Shown here in pieces: positions 58,938 to 64,000 of a stretch of DNA of 64,000 nt. The notes under the pieces are model-generated. The model worked only from the letters and a program-made list of their open reading frames with translations. It was not told where the DNA came from and made no database searches. Positions within the stretch are counted from its first letter, which is position 1. The number at the start of each line of letters is the position of its first letter. Position numbers and translations under genes: made by a program. This DNA is from Neurospora tetrasperma FGSC 2508. Lineage: Eukaryota; Ascomycota; Sordariomycetes; Sordariales; Sordariaceae. The stretch covers positions 7,301,981 through 7,365,980 of the forward strand of contig NW_009799179.1 in assembly GCF_000213175.1 (NCBI RefSeq), written 5' to 3'.

Positions 58938-59793
58938 TTACTTGGTGCAGGGCTTCCAGGCGAGGTTGATCTGCTGAGTGAAAGCGACGGTGGCATCGTC
59001 ATCGGTGATCTCGCCGGCAGCGCTGGAGTTGGAGCTGGTTAGCGCGATGCGGTTGTTGACGTTGAGGATACCGTTGGAGCCGCATGGCGAGTAGATGTAG
59101 CTGGCAGTCGGGACCTTGTCGGTCTTGGTGTACACCTGGCCCTCGGCCCAGATGCCGCCACCACTGATGGTGGTCTGGGTGGTGGTAGTGTCTGAAGGCG
59201 CCTGGCTAAAGTAGTAGGTGCTGAAGAAGGTGCCGGTCACGCCGGGCTCGAGGAAAGCGTAGCCGTGGTACGTGCTCTCGAGTACGGAGAACTGGAAGCC
59301 ACCGGGGTACTGCGTATCATTAGTTCCTTAACTCGGTCTGTCGCGTCTCAGACATGGTCAAAGTGTTGGATGACATACTTTGAGGTTCAGGTGAAGCTGG
59401 CAGTTCTTGGTCCTCTCTGTCGGGTTGTACCCTTTGCCGATGTAGACCTGAAATCTATCGAAGCCAAAGGTGATGACCTTGAATTTTTGTCCAAATTAGT
59501 ATCGGTCGCCAGACTCGATTTACATACCTGGTAGCCTTCCAGAACAGGGAGGTCAACCACACCGTGTTATTCTACACTGCACGGGTGCCGTTGTTACAAC
59601 GTACCGTCTTGTCCGGAGAGATACTGGTGGACACGGTGCCTTGCGGGCAGCCGTTGCCGGAGAAGGTGGCGCTGGCGATCTGAATCTGCTTGGGATCCGG
59701 AGCATCAGCCCAGCCATCGGGAGAGGGCTGGACAACACCCAAAGGTTTGGCGACAGCGAGAGCGGGAAGGAGGTAGGCGACAGAAAAACGCAT
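58938..59793 (-). CDS. secreted DUF4360-family protein
   Basis: Three exons, 59793-59605, 59477-59379 and 59309-58938, give 219 residues. The protein starts with a signal peptide (MRFSVAYLLPALAVAKPLG), so export is expected. Splicing joins SPDKT to VITFGFDRFQVYIGKGYNP, and LNLK to YPGGFQFSVLESTYHGYA. These junctions restore the DUF4360 core: SGNGCPQGTVS, TKNCQL, GVTGTFFSTYYFS, SGEI-like AAGEITDDDATVAF and the final NLAWKPC. Four Cys residues (GNGCPQ, KNCQL, SPCGSNG, KPCTK) are positioned to form disulfides. The family is secreted and widespread in ascomycetes, with no proven activity. A TATA box lies about 160 nt upstream, which suggests strong regulated expression. Confidence 0.92.
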
Positions 59794-59953
59794 TTTGGCT
59801 GATTGTCAAAGATGATCGTTGAAAGGGATCAAATTGGTCGCTTGAGATCAGGAAAGATTTGAAGGCTTTGTGGTTTTAGATGGCCGGAGAAGGCTGGAGA
59901 AGGCTGCTGTGATGCAGAAGATCAAGTCCATCTTGTCGTGGGATACCGCCGCC

Positions 59954-59960
59954 CTTTATA
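59954..59960 (-). promoter_or_regulatory. TATA box of the DUF4360 gene
   Basis: TATAAAG on the minus strand lies 161 nt upstream of the ATG at 59793. The following stretch is free of other minus-strand open frames, and the spacing fits a leader of about 130 nt. Confidence 0.55.
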
Positions 59961-62410
59961 CTCATGTCGGAGGTGAGCCCGTCTCTTCCTCTTTGGTGTT
60001 CTCTGCTGACTTCTTCCTTCTCCTCCTCGCGATCAGCTTCCGGAGACAAGAGGCTCTTGAAAAGCACCATACATGGCATCCCTGGTTTGGCCACTGTAGT
60101 GATGCTAACCTGTCGCCAAGAACGCATGACCTTTCGACTATTCGCACCGGTACCAAGTTGCTTAAGTTTCCTTCAACGCTGACTCGGTCCCAGCCTCAAA
60201 GAAATCTCAACCCTTGACTGCCAATATTGATGATTGTTTTGGTTCTCCCGTCCAGAGCCAAAAAGGACCGTGCTAGAACCGATATCTGAGGTTGGCAAGA
60301 CTCATGGGTCGCTGCAACGAATTTGCGGATGAAGTGAGGTTAAATAAAGCGCATATTAAAGCGGGACGTCTAGCTTTTGAAGGGTCACTTCATCAGGATG
60401 TCGTACCAAGCTTTGGTCGTGCTGATACGAAGGCTACTGGCCTTTGCTTCCTCACAATATTCCGTCGGCACTTTAGTCTAAAGTTTTTGAGGCATCCAGG
60501 GACCGTGATTCCCTTTTTACACTTCCCCAATTCCAGCCTTTCTCAGTAGCTGCAACGCCCAGCTCTTCCATCTTTGATCGAAACCATATCGTTTGATCAT
60601 GGTTCTTTGTGTGGTTCACGAGGGCCGATGTAACCTGGCAGCGTGAATACCAGATCCGGTCGCTGGGGAATAACCTCTATGTCAACAACATTCCGGAAGG
60701 ATGTAACACACCCCGTCGCAGCGTGACACCTACGTGTCGTTCCCATGGTGTTCTCTACGAAGTCTGGGGCTATCGAATAGCTCGAACGTAGAGACCTGCG
60801 ACTATTCTCAGGTAGGGACAAAAGGAATTAAAGGGTATTTTTCGGCACGTTCATCAACACTTTTCCAAGTCAACTGACTCTCGATATTGATGCTATTTTT
60901 ACTTTCGTTGAACACTGCACTTTATCTGCCACTGGTCAAGAACTATACTCAATATGTCGGCGTGCTGCGTTCGCCAGGCATGTCAGCTGGGTTGCTCCCT
61001 CTGTTACGGCTGACAGATAGTATCTAGGCTTTTCGTTACATGTCACAGTTCCTTGGTCCTACTGGTGTCGACCTCTTGTGGCCATATGTGCCGGACGATA
61101 CAGCCATGAGCCACCATTACTTGCCGGCTCCATCTTCCAAAATCTGAACACTTACATAATTCGCACCTTGAAATGACACCATTGGCCAATGGCAACGACC
61201 AAACCATCACAAGTCTTCTAAGAAGCTTCAACGCCGTCTCCCTTTGCTACCTTGGAAAGTATCCCGTTCCAAAGCCCGTTTACATGATAGGCAACAACAT
61301 GGTCGCTTTGGTAAAATACTTACTATTCTCCGGACGAACCCCCCGGGGGCTCCCAGGACGTCGTGGCGTGAGTTTGAGGGCGTCATCGAGGTCCTTCATT
61401 GTTTGTATTCTCTTGGCTTCACTCGGGGCAACGATAGGAGAAGGGTAGACTCGAAACACTCACCTCGTCTCTGATTTCGCTAGTATACACAAGCCGGTCC
61501 TAACACCGGTACATCCACTGGAAAGATAGTACCAAAAAGAAAACATCGCATCAGCACATCCCGCACTCGCATACTCCTCCTCGGGGTCATGGCCGTGGTT
61601 CTTCCATGCGCCTGAGCCCTGCATTTCGGTTGCAGGTGTTTTGCACTTTACAGTTTTACGCCTCAGCCACTTCCGCTCTTTCTTGACTGCTTATTATGCT
61701 GATTCTTGGAACATGGGGAATATGTGACCTCCATACTCTGCTTTGTGATGCCTGAGAAGCTTTTTCCGGGTTGCAGGTGCCCAAAAGGCTTGCAGCTATC
61801 CCGTCGATGCTACTTTTTTGAAAGTACCTGGGACTATACTGCTGTAGGAGGGAGACAAAAATAGCTACACATAGATTGGGACTGGCAAACAGGTGAGGGT
61901 GGGATGGTGGCTTGCGCGCCCACCGGGTACGGATGGATGAACCCTCACCGGAGAGTAAAAGTCTGCAAAGCTTGAAGGAAACCACAAAAGTTAAAGAATA
62001 ACAGACTACCTACAAACACGCGCAGCTATCTGACACATGGTCGATGATTGGTCTGCAAGAGTATCCAGATCGTGCAAATTGGAAAGCTACTGAGCAATGA
62101 CTGGTTATGTTTCTTCCGGATCTGATTTTCACTTCAGTTTCCCTATGCTCCCAAACAAGGTAAGTATTTGACCAAGACGCAAAGAAGCGGATCAGCTCCG
62201 AACTAAGACCAAGGTATGGGTGAGGTCGGAAAGACTACGCTAAGCGTTTTCTTCTGGTATTTTTAAGGAAGCGACTATTGAATTGCGATCCAATGCTCAC
62301 AAGTTAAAGCTGGGCACAGCCATAACCACGAACCACATATCAGCGATTTGAGAACCAGGACGAAAAAAGAAGAAGAAAAAAAGAAAAAAAATAAAGAAGT
62401 ACCTCCGTGT

Positions 62411-62580
62411 CACAGGGTTAGCCTGTGTGCCTTGTGCCTGGTGCCAGCGTACAGCAGCTTCTAAGACTGCCGTACGCTGTCATCACCGCCGGCAATCCGG
62501 GCCGGCAATCCGGCCATTGCCGGCAGCTGATTGGTCAGAGCGCTGCCTGCCGCGGGTCCATAGATCCGCCGGCGGTCGCC
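62411..62580. other. GC-rich cluster of hairpins
   Basis: At least five inverted repeats follow each other. CACAGG/CCTGTG is at 62411-62427. CAGCGTACAGCAG pairs with CTGCCGTACGCTG at 62445-62479 with one mismatch. GCCGGCAAT, present twice (62488, 62501), pairs with ATTGCCGGC (62516-62524). GGCAGC/GCTGCC is at 62522-62547, and GCGGGTC/GATCCGC at 62552-62569. A CCAAT motif (attgg) lies at 62530. Pyrimidine-rich sequence and a gtaagt motif at 62713 follow, as in a fungal leader. It could be a structured RNA, a protein-binding promoter block or the leader of a gene that I cannot see. Confidence 0.5.
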
Positions 62581-63250
62581 CTCATAAGGCCAGCCTTCCG
62601 GGCACTCGGCTGCACACTTCTCTTCCTTTCTCCTTCGTGCAATTACGTATATTCACATCTACCATCTACCCTTTGCCCGTGATACTCCGGCTGGTTGTTA
62701 CAGTTGCAAGGGGTAAGTAGTTTCATGCTTTCTTTACTACTATCCTACTTAGAGCAAAAAAAAAAAAATGCTTATATACCTACATTGCAACTATCTCCAG
62801 AATTCTAGACACAACGCTCGATAGCAATTTTCCACGTCTTTTCTTGCTCAAACCTTATGTTCACTTCCAACTTATCCCCCCCCCCTTTTTCTGATGACCC
62901 CAAAACAACAGCTTCCTCACTCTTTCCCGCCAAAGCTATTCTTTCCGTCATCCCAAAAGCCCCATCGAAGTTCAGCTTCTCACGGTCACCCCTGGATGAA
63001 AACGACTAAAAAGTTATCTACATTACATAGGTACAACGATGATCACTGGCGCATAACCAGCGAGTGAAACCCATGGTTTCCCCAACCCTGGCTCAGTCTC
63101 ACTCGTGTCATTGGTCGTACACTACAGACAGGTGCAATACCACGTTGATCATTCGATGATCCGGGACGCTTTGGCCGAGACCTGAAGGCTGTGAGGGGTG
63201 CGGGGGATCTGTAGTGTAAAAGCTTCGAGGTTGCATTGTGAGACAAAGGG

Positions 63251-63351
63251 TACCCGTTGGAGATGGGAGGGGAGCAGAGTTGGAGAAACGACAGAGGGGG
63301 TAGTCAGGTTTCCTGTCGTTTCCCCAACTCTGCTCCCCTCCCCAACGGGTA
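63251..63351. repeat. long imperfect inverted repeat (hairpin)
   Basis: The left arm is 63251-63294 and the right arm 63313-63351, separated by 18 nt. The arms are reverse complements except for a 5-nt bulge in the left arm (63261-63265) and one A/G difference. About 38 base pairs would form, so a transcript on either strand would be a stable hairpin. Confidence 0.9.
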
Positions 63352-64000
63352 GAACTTGTTTCCGTAAAGGAACCTATCTAGCATAGAGGTTCTGACATGA
63401 CTATTACGCCCAACATTCACAGTAGGGAAGGAATGCAATCAAATAGACCCATTACTTCAGATAGCACTTCAGGTGCACCATGCAAGCGCGAACCATACAC
63501 TACTCAACCCAGGGTAACTTGGATCTGTTCTGAGTCTGGACAAAATACATTACACGGAGCTAAGGTAGCGAATGCAATATATGCCACTTTAATGTCATCG
63601 CGAACCCAATTCCAGGACACGGGAGACCAATTGGCGTGCCGTATTCCTTACAGCTGGATATTGATTCCAAAAATAACCATGGCTTTCATTGTTCTTTTCG
63701 CTTTCTAGTCAAGCCTTCTGATTAATTCGGTCAGATCAGTCAGTCAGTCGGACTTGAGATGTGACCGTAGACGGATGTCATCTTCCGAAGCGCAAGTCGG
63801 ACAGACGCGTTTACCAAAGGGAAGCAGTCGAGTTCAAGGCCAAAACACCATAATAAATGTGATCGTGAGATCATGGAAGGGAGAAGGAATTAGAAAGTGT
63901 TTGCAAATATCTAAACCAACAAAATGAACAATACAAAATGGACGGCCTCGGCAACTCGACCCATTCTCCCAAGCGAAAATGAGACCAACAGGCGACGTCC

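Larger units (their letters stand above)
59794..64000. other. gene-poor right end, 4.2 kb
   Basis: Apart from the DUF4360 promoter, no protein gene is supported. Candidate frames (for example 61173-61448 and 63397-63708) begin with ATG but lack family resemblance and coding bias. Two structured segments stand out and are listed separately (62411-62580 and 63251-63351). An A run lies at 62757-62768 and a C run at 62877-62885. Confidence 0.4.

Noticed and set aside
61173-61448. 91-codon plus-strand frame with ATG (MTPLANGNDQTITSLL)
   Set aside because: Begins plausibly, but the second half is low-complexity basic sequence. A minus-strand start at about 61413 (MKDLDDALKLTPRRP) competes. Neither could be extended.
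63397-63708. 103-codon plus-strand frame
   Set aside because: Amino-acid use looks random and there is no recognisable motif.

Overview
The window is nuclear DNA of a filamentous ascomycete, most likely a Sordariomycete close to Neurospora or Sordaria. Nearly every gene is broken by short introns (about 53-205 nt) with fungal signals: GTAAGT/GTACGT-type donors, CTAAC or CTGAC branch sites and pyrimidine-poor acceptors. The proteins are also of fungal type, including a DUF7726 protein, a DUF4360 secreted protein, a Drn1/Cwf19-like protein, a Cdc25 with the HCEYSAHRAP active site and an RNA ligase of the Deinococcus Rnl5 type. I see no bacterial operon features, no intact transposon, no CRISPR array and no obvious RIP-mutated repeat.

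Layout. 0.9-7.5 kb: CUL3 (+), convergent with POL5 (-). 10.5-24.3 kb: CDC25 (+), DRN1 (+) and the very large UTP20 (+). 24.8-27.8 kb: proteasome alpha7 PRE10 (-) and an unrecognised 268-residue protein (-). 30.0-33.5 kb: a soluble-type J-protein (+), a tRNA-Arg(ACG) (-) and an ER J-protein of the ERJ5 type (-). 35.0-38.3 kb: an RNA ligase (-) and a DUF7726 double-repeat protein (-). 40.2-41.0 kb: an unrecognised 208-residue protein (+). 42.6-48.4 kb: a C2H2 zinc-finger factor (-) and an ankyrin protein with an unusual Trp-rich C-terminal half (-). 49.4-51.5 kb: a peroxisomal acyl/aryl-CoA ligase (-). 54.9-55.2 kb: a tiny three-exon Cys/His protein (-) that is visible only after splicing by eye. 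58.9-59.8 kb: a secreted DUF4360 protein (-). From 59.8 kb to the end I find no convincing protein gene, but there are two strongly structured DNA segments (62.41-62.58 kb and 63.25-63.35 kb).

The genes do not form a pathway cluster. Several share broad themes: ribosome biogenesis and RNA metabolism (POL5, UTP20, DRN1, RNA ligase, tRNA), protein turnover and cell cycle (CUL3, PRE10, CDC25), and chaperones (two J-proteins side by side). The most recurrent structural feature is an intron at or just after the start codon: seven genes have first coding exons of only 3, 3, 9, 14, 18, 28 and 29 nt. Coding models were built by hand from reading frames, family conservation across junctions and splice signals. 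They are not supported by transcript data.
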